Shown here one piece after another: positions 10,601 through 18,173 of a stretch of DNA of 64,000 nucleotides; position 1 is the stretch's first letter, and every line of letters starts with the position of its first letter. A program made the translations under genes and the position numbers. This stretch comes from Burkholderia pseudomultivorans (GTDB taxonomy: Bacteria > Pseudomonadota > Gammaproteobacteria > Burkholderiales > Burkholderiaceae), in assembly GCF_001718415.1 (NCBI RefSeq), contig NZ_CP013378.1, forward strand, positions 1,302,001-1,366,000, in the 5' to 3' direction. The notes under the pieces are model-generated. The model was not told where the DNA came from and did not search any database. It was given only the letters and a program-made list of their open reading frames with translations.

Positions 10601-13600
10601 TGCCGAGCAGCGTGCCGGCGACGTTCGTCGCGAGCGTGCCGCCCGCACCCGCGACGTTCAGCGCGCCCGTACCGAGCGCCGCGCCGTTGCCGGCGATCAG
10701 CCCGCCGCCGCTCAGCGTCGTGCCGCCCGTGAACGTGTTCGTGCCGAGCAGCGTCGTCGTGCCGGTGCCGGTTTGCGCGAGGCTGCCGTTCCCGGCGATC
10801 GTGCCGCTCAGCGCGAGATCGGTCGCTCCGTTCATCCCGAGCGTGACGCCGGTGCCGAGATTGACCGCGTTGCCGAGCGTGACGCCCGGCACGCTCGCGC
10901 CGAGCGAAGCCGAGCCCGTGACGTCGAGGGCGCCGAGGCCGAGCGCCGCGTCGCCGCCGACCACCAGGCTGCCGCCCGTCAGCGCGGTCCCGCCCGCATA
11001 CGTGTTGTTGCCGGTCAGCGCCTGCGAACCGGTGCCCGCAAGCGTCAGCCCGCCGGCGCCGCCGATGTTGCCGGCGAACACGCCGTTGCCGCTGCCGGCC
11101 AGCGTCAGATGGTTCGAACCGAGATCGATCGCGGAACCCGCGACGCCCGACAAGCTGCCGATCGACTGCGGCGTGGTCGCGCCGGCGATGCTGAACTGCG
11201 CGCCCGCACCGGTCAGGTTGAGCGGGCTCGACGCCGCGAGGCTGCCGCCTGCGCCGATCGCGAGCTTGCCGCTGCCGATCGTGGTGCCGCCGGTAAATGT
11301 CTCGGCGGCGGTCAGCGTCGTCGTGCCCGGCCCGCTCACCGACAGACCGCCGGCGCCGGAGATGATCCCGCCCAGGCCGAGGTCGTTGGCGCCGCCGACC
11401 GACAGCGCCGCGCCGGCGCCGAGCTGGATCGCGTTGCCGAGCACGGTGCCGCCGACGGTCGTGCCGAGCGTGCCGCCCGCGCCCGTCACGTTCAGCACGC
11501 CGGTGCCGAGTGCGCTGCCGTTGCCCGCGAGAATCCCGCCGCCGCTCAGCGTCGTGCCGCCTGTATACGTGTTCGCGCCGAGCAGCGTCGTGATGCCCGA
11601 GCCGACCTGCGCGAGGCCGCCGTCGCCGGCGATCGCGCCGCTCAGCCCGAGATCGTTTGCGCCGGTCAGCGCGAGCGTCGCGCCCGTGCCGAGGTTCACC
11701 GCGTTGTTCAGTGCGGTGCCGCTCACGCTCGCGCCGAGCGCGCCGCCCGCGCCCGCCACGTTCAACGCGCCGGTGCCGAGCGCCGAATTGCTGCCGGCCA
11801 GCAGCGTGCCGGCGCTCAGCGTCGTGCCGCCGCCAAAGGTGTTCGCGCCGGACAGCGTCGTCGTCCCCGTGCTGTCGAGCAGGAGACCGCCGCTGCCGCT
11901 GATCGCGCCGTTCAGGCCGAGATCGTGCGCGCCGTTCAGCGTCAGCGACGCGCCGTTCAGGTTGATCGTGTTCGCCAGCGTCGCGCCGGCGGCGAGATCC
12001 GCGCTCAGCGAGCCGCCGAGGCCGCTCACGTTCAATGCCCCGCCGATGCCGAGCGCCGAGCCGCCTTCGACGATCAGGCTGCCGCCGCCCGTCAGGCTCG
12101 CGCCGCCGGTGAAGGTGTTCGCGCCGGACAGCGTCGTCGCGCCGGTGCCGCCGAGCGCGAGACCGCCCGCGCCGGAAATCGTGCCGCCCAGGCCGAGATC
12201 GGCCGCGCCGTTCAGCCCGAGCGTCGCGCCCGCGCCGAGGTTCACCGCATTGCCGAGCACCGTGCCGGCGACGTTCGTCGCGAGTGTGCCGCCCGCGCCC
12301 GTCACGTTCAGCGCGCCCGTGCCGAGCGCCGCGGCGTTGCCCGCGATGAGCCCGCCGGCGCCGAGCGTCGTGCCGCCCGTGAAGGTGTTCGCGCCGAGCA
12401 GCGTGGTCATGCCCGCGCCGGTCTGCGCGAGGCTGCCGTTGCCGGCGATCGTGCCGCCGAGGCTCAGGTCGGCCGCGCCGTTCAGGCCGAGCGTCGCGCC
12501 CGCGTCGAGATTGACCGCGTTGCCGAGCAGCGTGCCGCCGACGCTCGCGCCGAGCGTGCCGCCCGCGCCGCTCACATGCAGCGCGCCCGCGCCGAGCGCC
12601 GCGTTGCTGCCGGCGATCAGCCCGCCGCCGCTGAGCGTCGTGCCGCCCGAGAAGGTGTTCGGGCCGAGCAGCGTCGTCGTGCCGCTGCCTGTTTGCGCGA
12701 GGCTGCCGTTGCCGGCGATCGTGCCGCCGAGGCTGAGGTCGGCTGCGCCGTTCAGGCCGAGCGTCGCGCCTGCGTCGAGATTCACCGCATTGCCGAGCAG
12801 CGTGCCGCCGACGCTCGCGCCAAGCGAGCCGCCCGTGCCGCTCACATGCAGCGCGCCGGTGCCGAGCGCTGCACCGCTGCCGGCGATCAGTCCGCCGCCG
12901 CTGAGCGTCGTGCCGCCCGAGAACGTGTTCGCGCCGAACAGCGTCGTCGTGCCGGTGCCGGTTTGCGCGAGGCTGCCGTTGCCGCCGATCACGCCGCCGA
13001 GGCCGAGGTCGGCCGAGCCGTTCAGGCCCAGCGTGACGCCGGTATCGATGTTCACCGCATTGCCGATCAGCGTGCCGCCGACGCTCGTGCCGAGCGTGCC
13101 GCCCGCGCCGCTCACGTTCAGCGTGCCGGTGCCGAGCGCCGTCGGGGCGCCGACGACGAGGCCGCCACCGCCGGTCAGATTCGTTCCTCCGGAGAACGAA
13201 TTGACGCCGTCGAGCGCCAGCGTGCCGGTGCCGGCCGCATTCAGCGCGCCGCCGCCGGAAATCGCGCCCGAGATTCCGAACCCGGTCGCACCATCGACCG
13301 TCAGCGCGCCGCCCAGCGCCACATTGTTCTGCAGGTTCAGGCCGGTCGAGCCGGCCTCCAGCGTGCCGCCGGTCACGGTGAGCGTCCCGGTGCCCAACGC
13401 GTGGTTGTCGTTGACGATCGCGGTGCCGCCGGTCAGCGATGCATTCGATGCGCTCGACGCACCCGTGATGTTCCACGTGCCGCCCTGCACCGCGAGATTG
13501 GTGAAATTGCCGTACGTATCGACCGCGATGCTGCCGTTCGCCGCGCCGGTCGGGTTCAGCTGCAGGTTGAGCGTGTTGTTGCCGCCGAGGCCCGCATCGA

Positions 13601-14357
13601 CGCCGAGCCCGACCGACGATCCGGTCATCGCATTGAACGTGTTCGACGCGCCGACGGCCGCGCCGAGCGACACGTTCCCCGTCACGGTTCCGCTATTGGT
13701 AAACGTGTTGCCGGTGCCGGCGACACCGCTGGGCGCGAGCGCGACCGAGCCGTTGATCGTGCCGCCGCTCGCGTTCGTGAAGTTGACCTGCGCGCCGCCC
13801 GACGCGGTCACGACCTGCGCGGTCGGCCCGGCGGAAAAGCCGAGCAGGCCGGTCGTGCCGATCGTGCCGGCGTTCGTGATGTTGGTCGTGCCGCCCGTGC
13901 CGTTGTTCACGATCAGCGCAGGCCCGTTCAGGAACGAGCTGGTCGAGCCCATCATCACGCCGCCACTGGTGTTCGTGACATTGACGGTGCTCGCGGACGC
14001 AACGTTGCCGACGATCGCGCCGTTCGACACGATGCTCACGCCCGACAACGACGGGTCGATCGTGCCGCTGTTCGTCAGCGTGACGCCGCTGCCCGTCAGC
14101 GACAGCGCGGTGCCGCCGAGCAGCGGCAACACCGTGAAGGTCGCGCCGGGTGCGACGCTCAGGTTGAGATTGCTCGTGCCGTTCGAATAACTGGTGTTGG
14201 CCCCCGTGCACGTGACCGCGGGAGATCCGGTGCAGGCAGCCAGTGCGTCCGCCGGGACGATTCCGGCGCCGACCAGCGCGAGCAGCATGCCGGTCGGTAC
14301 GACGAGTTTCGGACGTGCTTCCGCGCGCTTCTTTTTTGAACTCATGCGCATACGCAT
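1647..14357 (-). CDS. giant autotransporter (type Va) with beta-strand-repeat passenger
   Basis: The protein is 4236 residues. The start chosen is ATG 14355-14357, preceded by GGGAAGGT; an upstream in-frame ATG at 14480 would add 41 unlikely residues. A positively charged N-terminus (SSKKKRAEARPK) and a hydrophobic stretch ending ADALA form a long signal peptide. The passenger (about residues 45-3880) is made of Gly/Thr/Asn-rich repeats such as GTGTETLTGANTYTGATTIN, the autotransporter-associated beta-strand repeat predicted to fold as a beta-helix. The last ~280 residues, from AVWGRVYGSHSRFDGDG to a terminal LLWKF, match an autotransporter beta-barrel with its C-terminal Phe. Three cysteines lie just before the barrel (ALCGCEAP, NGCTP), which is unusual in a passenger. 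The likely role is adhesion or biofilm; the ligand is unknown. A large in-frame internal duplication is listed separately. Confidence 0.92.
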   Translation of the reverse strand: MRMRMSSKKKRAEARPKLVVPTGMLLALVGAGIVPADALAACTGSPAVTCTGANTSYSNGTSNLNLSVAPGATFTVLPLLGGTALSLTGSGVTLTNSGTIDPSLSGVSIVSNGAIVGNVASASTVNVTNTSGGVMMGSTSSFLNGPALIVNNGTGGTTNITNAGTIGTTGLLGFSAGPTAQVVTASGGAQVNFTNASGGTINGSVALAPSGVAGTGNTFTNSGTVTGNVSLGAAVGASNTFNAMTGSSVGLGVDAGLGGNNTLNLQLNPTGAANGSIAVDTYGNFTNLAVQGGTWNITGASSASNASLTGGTAIVNDNHALGTGTLTVTGGTLEAGSTGLNLQNNVALGGALTVDGATGFGISGAISGGGALNAAGTGTLALDGVNSFSGGTNLTGGGGLVVGAPTALGTGTLNVSGAGGTLGTSVGGTLIGNAVNIDTGVTLGLNGSADLGLGGVIGGNGSLAQTGTGTTTLFGANTFSGGTTLSGGGLIAGSGAALGTGALHVSGTGGSLGASVGGTLLGNAVNLDAGATLGLNGAADLSLGGTIAGNGSLAQTGSGTTTLLGPNTFSGGTTLSGGGLIAGSNAALGAGALHVSGAGGTLGASVGGTLLGNAVNLDAGATLGLNGAADLSLGGTIAGNGSLAQTGAGMTTLLGANTFTGGTTLGAGGLIAGNAAALGTGALNVTGAGGTLATNVAGTVLGNAVNLGAGATLGLNGAADLGLGGTISGAGGLALGGTGATTLSGANTFTGGASLTGGGSLIVEGGSALGIGGALNVSGLGGSLSADLAAGATLANTINLNGASLTLNGAHDLGLNGAISGSGGLLLDSTGTTTLSGANTFGGGTTLSAGTLLAGSNSALGTGALNVAGAGGALGASVSGTALNNAVNLGTGATLALTGANDLGLSGAIAGDGGLAQVGSGITTLLGANTYTGGTTLSGGGILAGNGSALGTGVLNVTGAGGTLGTTVGGTVLGNAIQLGAGAALSVGGANDLGLGGIISGAGGLSVSGPGTTTLTAAETFTGGTTIGSGKLAIGAGGSLAASSPLNLTGAGAQFSIAGATTPQSIGSLSGVAGSAIDLGSNHLTLAGSGNGVFAGNIGGAGGLTLAGTGSQALTGNNTYAGGTALTGGSLVVGGDAALGLGALDVTGSASLGASVPGVTLGNAVNLGTGVTLGMNGATDLALSGTIAGNGSLAQTGTGTTTLLGTNTFTGGTTLSGGGLIAGNGAALGTGALNVAGAGGTLATNVAGTLLGNAVSLGAGATLGLNGSADLSLGGVISGDGGLAQTGTGTTTLLGANTFKGGTTLSGGGLIAGNGAALGTGVLNVAGAGGSLGTSVAGTVLGNAVNLGTGVTLTVGGANDLGLGGAISGAGNLSVNGPSTTTLTGAGSYTGNTTIGAGSTLAVGAGGSLSGGSLFDLSGVGATLDLGAAGSPQTIGGLAGVAGSTVNLGGNALTLDGSANASFGGTIGGTGGLTMSGTGTETLLGANTYTGGTTINSGTLAIGGGGSLAASGAVNLASVGAAFDLSGAALPQTIGTLSGVAGATVNLGGTGLTLGGAGSGTYDGTIAGAGGSLTLAGTGTETLTGANTYGGGTNLIGGGTLIAGNGSALGTGALNTSGAGGTLAASIGGTTLNNAVNLGAGSALTLGGTNDLGLGGIISGGGSLAQTGTGTTSLTGPNTYTGGTTLSAGGLSVGSNTALGTGTLGVSGAGGALSASTANLLLANAVDLGAGSALNLGGAFDFGLNGIISGAGSVVQSGSGTTTLGGANAYTGGTTLNSGGLSVGSNTALGSGALNVTGNGTLSASVNGTTLGNAVTLGGGATLGLNGANDLGLSGTISGSGGLAQTGAGTTTLTGTNTYDGGTTLSGGGLMAGNGSALGSGALNVTGAGGSLGTNVGGTTLGNAVNLGAGATLTVGGANDLGLGGAISGSGNLSVTGPSTTTLTGAGSYTGNTTIGTGSTLAVGAGGSLSAGSAIDLAGTGAALDISAATSPQTSGMLSGVAGTNVNLGGNTLTLAGSGNGNYAGTIGGTGGLTMSGTGTETLTGANTYTGATTINSGTLAIGAGGSLSASSPVNLAGAGATFDVSGATTPQTTGTLSGVAGSTVNLGNNGLTLGGSGSGTYDGTIAGASGSLTLAGTGTETLTGANTYGGGTNLTGGGTLIAGNGSALGTGALNTSGAGGTLGTSVAGTTLTNAINLGNGSTLTVGGANNLGLGGAISGGGNLSVSGPSTTTLTGTNTYTGNTTIGNGSTLAVGAGGNLSSGSAVDLAGTGSTLDLSAATTPQTTGALSGVSGSTVNLGSNTLTLGGSGSGTYGGTVAGTGGLTLSGTGTETLTGNNTYTGATTINSGTLAIGAGGSLSASTPVSLTGAGATFDVSGATTPQTTGTLSGVAGSTVNLGGNNLTLGGTGNGTYGGTIAGTGGSLTLSGTGTETLTGNNTYTGGTTLAGGGTLVAGSGTALGTGALNASGAGGTLSASTPGTTLSNDVNLGAGATLTVGGANGLGLGGAIAGSGNLAVTGPATTTLTGANTYTGDTTIGAGSTLAVGAGGSLSSGSAIDLTGTGAKLDLSGATSPQTTGALSGNADTSVSLGGNTLTLGGSGNGTYAGVIGGTGGLTLSGTGTETLTGNNTYTGATTINSGTLAISGNGSLSSSSPVSLTTSGATLDLSGASSPQSTGAISGVAGSTVNLGNNNLTLGGPDNGTYAGNIAGTGGVTMTGTGTETLTGANTYTGATTINSGTLAIGAGGSLSGSTPVNLTGAGATFDLSGATTPQTTGALSGVSGSTVNLGGNNLTLGGTGSGTYAGTIAGAGGSLTLGGTGTETLTGTNTYTGGTNLTGGGTLLAGSGSALGTGALNTSGAGGTLGVTVAGTTLGNDVNLGAGSTLTVGGANGLGLGGAISGSGNLSVSGPSTTTLTGTSSYTGNTTIGTGSTLAVGAGGSLSAGSAVDLAGTGSTLDLSGATSPQATGALSGVAGSTVNLGNNGLTLGGSGSGTYDGTITGASGSLTLAGTGTETLTGANTYGGGTNLTGGGTLIAGNGSALGTGALNTSGAGGTLGTSVAGTTLTNAINLGNGSTLTVGGANNLGLGGAISGGGNLSVSGPSTTTLTGAGSYTGNTTIGNGSTLAVGAGGSLSSGSAVDLAGTGSTLDLSAATTPQTTGALSGVSGSTVNLGSNTLTLGGSGSGTYGGTVAGTGGLTLSGTGTETLTGNNTYTGATTINSGTLAIGAGGSLSASTPVSLTGAGATFDVSGATTPQTTGTLSGVAGSTVNLGGNNLTLGGTGNGTYGGTIAGTGGSLTLSGTGTETLTGPNTYTGGTTLAGGGTLVAGSNTALGTGALNTSGAGGTLAAGAPGTTLANAVNLGTGSTLTVGGTQSLGLSGAISGSGNLAFTGPATTTLSGANTYTGGTSVSGGGTLLAGTSTALGSGTLNVGGKGGTLGTSVAGTTLGNAVNLGAGSTLTVGGANNLGLGGAISGSGNLSVTGPSTTTLSGANAYTGNTTIGNGSTLAVGGKGSLSVGSALTLAGNGAKLDIGAATTPQMTRALSGTAGSTVNLGGNTLTVAGPAGGNFGGMIAGTGGFTVQGGGTQTLSGANTYTGDTTIGSGSTLALSGAGSLAPTSPVTLAGSGATLNLAGSTAPQSIGTLSGTTGSNVNLGNTPLTVNTTGTSTFAGTLSGTGPLTLTGTGSQLLSGTNTLSGPTTVAGGTLAVSGSLANSPVTVGSGASVTGTGTIGGLVVSTGGTASVLQLGQPLKVAGNATFQPGSTLQVGATPQQSGGLDVTGSATLNGGSVQVVAATGQYQPNKIYTILNAGAGVQGQFSAVNSTYAFLTPTLNYDATRVLLSLAPNGTPFASVATTPDGQAVAGAIGTLGAGNPVFDTVLTSDAPTANHAFAQLAGDLYPSTKSVLLSDSRYVRDAVLDRARLGSQPGGALCGCEAPVSADDHAASLDRRLASENGCTPAKSYKPAVWGRVYGSHSRFDGDGVATVDRNLYGFIVGTDAEVSSHWRVGIAGGASRSLLHTDENESATVNGETIALYASGRYDAWNVRGGLAQSWYRVHSERNPSFAGFSDHDTASYDANATQVFTELGYSTAFRNIALEPFVGLAYASLHTGGFKEDGGAAALQGESGTNGIGYSTLGVRASTDVAVTTKGKVTAFGTVGWRHAFGNTQPGSTLSFASGGSPFSVVGVPIARDAAVLEVGVDAAVTKNLSLGLSYSGQLGGSISDHALYANLLWKF
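4321..5450 (-). repeat. internal direct repeat of autotransporter, copy 1
   Basis: This stretch matches 6940-8069 at a constant offset of 2619 bp (873 codons, in frame) with only scattered mismatches. Anchor points checked by eye are 4441 with 7060 and 5401 with 8020. Synonymous sites are largely shared too, which indicates recent duplication or gene conversion rather than protein-level constraint. Confidence 0.85.
6940..8069 (-). repeat. internal direct repeat of autotransporter, copy 2
   Basis: This is the partner of 4321-5450. The copies diverge at their edges: after about 5450 and 8069 the next repeat units differ. Confidence 0.85.
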
Positions 14358-15093
14358 AATTACACCTTCCCATGAAGAGAATCGACGAGCCGGAAATCCG
14401 TTCCCGGCGCCAAAGAATGCAGAAGGAAAATGCAGGAACGTGCTATTCGATATTTTTTGATAAATATCGCCCCCCGCCATCGAACCTGAATCGATGACCG
14501 GATTTAAAACCGGCGAAGATTAATCAACCAGAATTATTTAATCGGCATTTTTTACTTTTAAGCCCCCTCATCTTCCCGGTAAATTTTCTACTTATTCAAA
14601 GCCGCTGCCTCCGGCAAATCGGAGACGCCGCCACTCGACTGCGTCCGTCGCGCTCCTGTCCCTGCAGATCAAACGACAACCCGTACGGAACCGCCGCCGA
14701 CATCGCCCTCGCGCCTGGTAAGCAAACGCTGAATTTCACTCGGCGGAACAACCGGATCCGAACCGCTCGACAGATCGATTCATCGCCGCCTGTCGCCCGA
14801 TCTGCAAGCCTCCCGGCGTGATCGCGAGTCAAATATAGGCCCGACTCGCAAACGTTTTCCATCGGCACAGCGCGTTTTTGTCAAAACTCAACAATCTTTC
14901 CGGAACATTCGATGATTAGTATGCTTGATGTAAAACTTCATGTTTTAACTGTCTCCGTCGAATCATTAAGAAAGGCAAAAAATCCAGATTTACGGATGCA
15001 TGCCTTTTCTCGAATCTGCTTTAATTGATTCAGCCGCCTCATTGCGATTTCGTGTCGAGAAAGATAACGAGGTGTCCAAGGGAGAACTTCACG
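14358..15093. other. 736-bp intergenic region with AT-rich core (divergent promoters)
   Basis: The region lies between the divergent autotransporter and iorA. Positions 14500-14600 are strikingly AT-rich for this genome, with runs such as TTATTTAAT and CATTTTTTACTTTTA and the short palindrome GATTAATC. This is the kind of DNA bound by H-NS-like silencers. A second AT-rich patch (14880-14950) precedes iorA. A 90-codon minus-strand frame (14596-14868) has no recognisable features and I do not call it a gene. Confidence 0.55.
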
Positions 15094-15552
15094 ATGGCGA
15101 CGTTGAACATCAATAACCGGGCGACGGAGGTCGATGCCGATCCGTCGACGCCGGTGCTCTGGGTGCTGCGCGACAACCTCGGCCTGACCGGCACCAAGTT
15201 CGGCTGCGGCACCGGCGACTGCGGCGCATGCACCGTGCACGTCGATGGCAGGCCGGTGCATAGCTGCACGCTGGCGCTCTCGTCGGTCGGGAACGCGCGC
15301 ATCACGACCTCCGAGCACCTCGCGGACGATGCGGTCGGCAAGGCCGTCCTCGACGCGTGGGTCCGCCACGATGTCGCGCAATGCGGCTATTGCCAGAGCG
15401 GGCAGATGATGAGCGCGGTCGGGCTGCTGCGCGGCAACAAGTCGCCGACCGATGCCGACATCGACAGCGCGATGAGCGGCAATCTTTGCCGTTGCGCAAC
15501 CTACCAGCGCATCCGCGCCGCGATTCACGACGCGGCCGCCGCACTGGCCTGA
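15094..15552 (+). CDS. iorA: (2Fe-2S) subunit of IorAB-type molybdenum hydroxylase
   Basis: The product is 152 residues, the normal size for the small iron-sulfur subunit of isoquinoline 1-oxidoreductase/aldehyde-dehydrogenase-like molybdenum hydroxylases. The ATG at 15094 follows GGGAGA; an upstream ATG at 15025 has no ribosome site. The N-terminal plant-type ferredoxin motif is visible ([18 protein letters not shown] with a later Cys in [10 protein letters not shown]). The C-terminal helical domain carries the second cluster ([11 protein letters not shown] and [12 protein letters not shown]). It passes electrons from the molybdopterin subunit encoded 21 bp downstream to an outside acceptor, usually a cytochrome c. 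No cytochrome or XdhC-like maturation factor lies nearby. Confidence 0.93.
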   Translation: MATLNINNRATEVDADPSTPVLWVLRDNLGLTGTKFGCGTGDCGACTVHVDGRPVHSCTLALSSVGNARITTSEHLADDAVGKAVLDAWVRHDVAQCGYCQSGQMMSAVGLLRGNKSPTDADIDSAMSGNLCRCATYQRIRAAIHDAAAALA

Positions 15553-15573
15553 GCCTGCCGGGAGATCACGACC

Positions 15574-18057
15574 ATGCGTATTCGCACTGCCGGGCGCCCG
15601 GCCATCACCGACGCCCCCGACGCCACGCCCGTCACCGGAGCCCGTTCTCCGGGGCTCGACCGGCGCGGCTTCCTGAAGCTCACGATGGCGGCGAGCGGCT
15701 GCCTCGCGCTGGGACTCGCACCGACGCGCGCCGGCGCTCAGGCCGGCAACGCCGCGCGAACCCAGTCACCGCAAGCATTCCTGATCATCGCGCCGGACAA
15801 CACGGTGACGGTCGCCGTCAACCGCACCGAATCCGGCCAGGGCGTCAGCACCGCGCTGCCGATGGCGCTGGCCGACGAGCTCGATGCCGACTGGCGCAAT
15901 GTGCGCACGGTGCTCGCACCGGCCGGCGAGCCGTACAAGGATCCGGTCACCGGCATCCAGATGACGGTCGGCTCGACGTCGGTCAGCCACTCGTTTACGC
16001 AATACCGCGAACTCGGCGCATCCGCGCGCGCGATGCTCGTCGCCGCGGCCGCGCAACGCTGGAACGTCGATCCGGCCACGTGCCGGACCGCGCACGGCGT
16101 CGTCACCTCCGGCAGCCACAGCGCGACCTACGGCGAACTCGCGCCGGACGCGATGGCAATGCCGGTGCCGCAGCACGTGCCGCTGAAGTCGCCCGACCAG
16201 TTCCGCATCATCGGCAAGCCGACCCCGCGCGTCGACTCCCGCGCGGTGCTCGACGGCACGCTCCAGTACGGGATGGACTGGCGCCTGCCGGACATGATGG
16301 TGGCCGTGGTGGCCCGCCCGCCGCGCTTCGGCGGACAGGTCGCCAGCTACAACGCGGCGGCGGCCCGGGCCGTCAAGGGCGTGGTCGAGGTCGTCGAGAT
16401 CCCGACCGACCGCGGCGGCACCGGCGTGGCCGTGATCGCGAACGGCTACTGGCCCGCCAGGCTCGGTCGCGACGCGCTGCAGATCACCTGGAAGGACAGC
16501 GGCTCGACCGTCACGTCCGCCGAGCAGATGCAGATGTACAAGCAGCTCGCCGGCACGCCGGGCACCGTGGTACGCACGGCCGACGCCGGCAACGCGCCGC
16601 CGGCAGCGACCCGGATCCGCAAGGACTACGAATTCCCCTATCTCGCGCATGCGCCGATGGAGCCGCTCAGCTGCACGGTCGACGTCGGGCCGGCGAACTG
16701 CGCGTGCGGGATCAAGATCTGGGGCGGCTCGTCGCTGCAGACCACCGACCGCGCGGCAGTCGCCAGGGCGCTCGGCGTCGCGCCTGCGAAGGTCCAGATC
16801 TTCACGATGATGTCGGGCGGCGACTACGGCCGGCGCTCGACGCCGACCTCGGACTACGTGGTCGAAGCCGCCCGCGTGTCGGCCGCATATCTGGCGGCCG
16901 GCCACCTCGGCCCGGTCAAGACGATCTGGACGCGCGAAGACGATCTGCGCGGCGGCTATTACCGCCCGATGGTGCTGCATCGCGTCGACATCGGCGTCGA
17001 CGACAGCGGCGCGGTGCGCGACTGGCAGCACGTCGTGGTCGGCCAGTCGGTGCTGAAGGGCTCGCCGCTCGAACGCACGACGGTTCTCCGGAGCGGCACC
17101 GATCCCGACCTGACCGACGGCGTCGCGAACAGCCCGTACGGGTTCCCGGTCCGGCTGTCGGTCCATCAGCCCGAGGTCGACGTGCCGGTCCAGTCATGGC
17201 GCTCGGCCGGTCACACGCATACGGCGTTCGTGATGGAGACGCTGGTCGACGAGCTCGCGCACGCGGCGCGCCAGGATCCGGTCGCCTACCGCATGGCGCG
17301 GCTGGCCGGTCCCGAGCACGCGCGCCATCGCCAGGCGCTCGCGCTGGCCGTCGAGAAGTCCGGCTACGGCACGCGCACGCTGCCGGCCGGGCATGCGTGG
17401 GGCGTCGCGATGCACGAAACCGCCGGCACGGTCGTCGCGTACGTGACGGAAGTGTCGATCGCGGCCCAGCAGCCGCGCGTGCATCGCGTGACGGCGGGCG
17501 TGCATGCCGGCCGCATCGTGAATCCGACCGGCGCCGAAGCGCAGATCCAGGGCGGCGCGCTGTTCGGCCTCGCGACCACGAAGCCCGGCTTCGCGATCGA
17601 CGTCGAGCATGGCGCGGTGCGCAACGCCGGCTTCGCCGACTACCCGCCCGTGCGGATGCAGGAAGCGCCGCCGGTGGACGTGTTCTTCGTCCCGTCGGAT
17701 GCGCATCCGTCCGGCTTGAGCGAAGCCGGCGTGCCGCCGATCGCGCCGGCGGTCGCCAACGGCGCGTTCGTGCTGACCGGCGAGCGGGTCCATGCGCTGC
17801 CGTTCGCGCCGATGCTGGTCGCGGCGGCCGCGCCGACGCTGCCGGCTGCGCCCGCCGCCGAAGACGATCCATACGCCGACCTGCCGGCCGGCGGTTGCCG
17901 GATTCCGCACAAGGCCCGACCGGCCGCGTTGAAGCCGAAGACCGCTCAAAGCCAGGCGGGCGTCGGGCAGCCGGGTGCGGTGCCGAAATTCCTGCGACCC
18001 AGGCGGCGAGCTGGCATACCGTGCATCGAGGATCTCAAGAAGGGGGTAACGACCTGA
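15574..18057 (+). CDS. iorB: molybdopterin-binding catalytic subunit of IorAB-type hydroxylase, Tat-exported
   Basis: The product is 827 residues. A twin-arginine signal ([18 protein letters not shown], about residues 29-46) shows export of the folded cofactor-containing complex to the periplasm; the small subunit has no signal and probably travels with it. The body resembles the large subunit of IorAB/aldehyde dehydrogenases, with motifs such as GGDYGRRS in the cofactor-binding region and the end of the family fold at [13 protein letters not shown]. About 70 further residues follow, rich in Ala, Pro and Lys/Arg and ending [10 protein letters not shown]; as far as I know the family lacks such a tail. 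The substrate (an N-heterocycle or aldehyde) cannot be told from sequence. It forms an operon with iorA. Confidence 0.9.
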   Translation: MRIRTAGRPAITDAPDATPVTGARSPGLDRRGFLKLTMAASGCLALGLAPTRAGAQAGNAARTQSPQAFLIIAPDNTVTVAVNRTESGQGVSTALPMALADELDADWRNVRTVLAPAGEPYKDPVTGIQMTVGSTSVSHSFTQYRELGASARAMLVAAAAQRWNVDPATCRTAHGVVTSGSHSATYGELAPDAMAMPVPQHVPLKSPDQFRIIGKPTPRVDSRAVLDGTLQYGMDWRLPDMMVAVVARPPRFGGQVASYNAAAARAVKGVVEVVEIPTDRGGTGVAVIANGYWPARLGRDALQITWKDSGSTVTSAEQMQMYKQLAGTPGTVVRTADAGNAPPAATRIRKDYEFPYLAHAPMEPLSCTVDVGPANCACGIKIWGGSSLQTTDRAAVARALGVAPAKVQIFTMMSGGDYGRRSTPTSDYVVEAARVSAAYLAAGHLGPVKTIWTREDDLRGGYYRPMVLHRVDIGVDDSGAVRDWQHVVVGQSVLKGSPLERTTVLRSGTDPDLTDGVANSPYGFPVRLSVHQPEVDVPVQSWRSAGHTHTAFVMETLVDELAHAARQDPVAYRMARLAGPEHARHRQALALAVEKSGYGTRTLPAGHAWGVAMHETAGTVVAYVTEVSIAAQQPRVHRVTAGVHAGRIVNPTGAEAQIQGGALFGLATTKPGFAIDVEHGAVRNAGFADYPPVRMQEAPPVDVFFVPSDAHPSGLSEAGVPPIAPAVANGAFVLTGERVHALPFAPMLVAAAAPTLPAAPAAEDDPYADLPAGGCRIPHKARPAALKPKTAQSQAGVGQPGAVPKFLRPRRRAGIPCIEDLKKGVTT

Positions 18058-18114
18058 CAGCGTGTTTCGACAGGCTTCCAGGCGTTGATCCGGCGCATCC
18101 CGTCAGCAATGCCG

Positions 18115-18147
18115 ATCGCTTCGGCGCGCCCGCGCCGCCGAAGCGAT
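18115..18147. terminator. hairpin between convergent iorB and ydiJ-like gene
   Basis: A perfect 12-bp stem (ATCGCTTCGGCG at 18115-18126 with CGCCGAAGCGAT at 18136-18147) lies in the 116-bp gap between two convergent genes. Neither strand has a T-run after it, so termination is inferred from position. Confidence 0.45.
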
Positions 18148-18173
18148 TCAAGACCCGGATGAACCGCCGGCGA

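Noticed and set aside
1563..14339. Very long plus-strand frames across the autotransporter (for example 1563-4955, 8823-14339 and 9676-14190)
   Set aside because: They are antisense to the repeat passenger; composition is low-complexity Arg/Ala or Pro/Ser/Val with no domain. The minus-strand frame has a signal peptide, beta-repeats and a beta-barrel.
1647..14357. CRISPR-like array suggested by dense short repeats
   Set aside because: The repeats are coding, in frame, of varied length and without unique equal-sized spacers.
14596..14868. 90-codon minus-strand frame in the autotransporter/iorA gap
   Set aside because: It has no ribosome site, no domain, unusual composition, and lies in an AT-rich control region.
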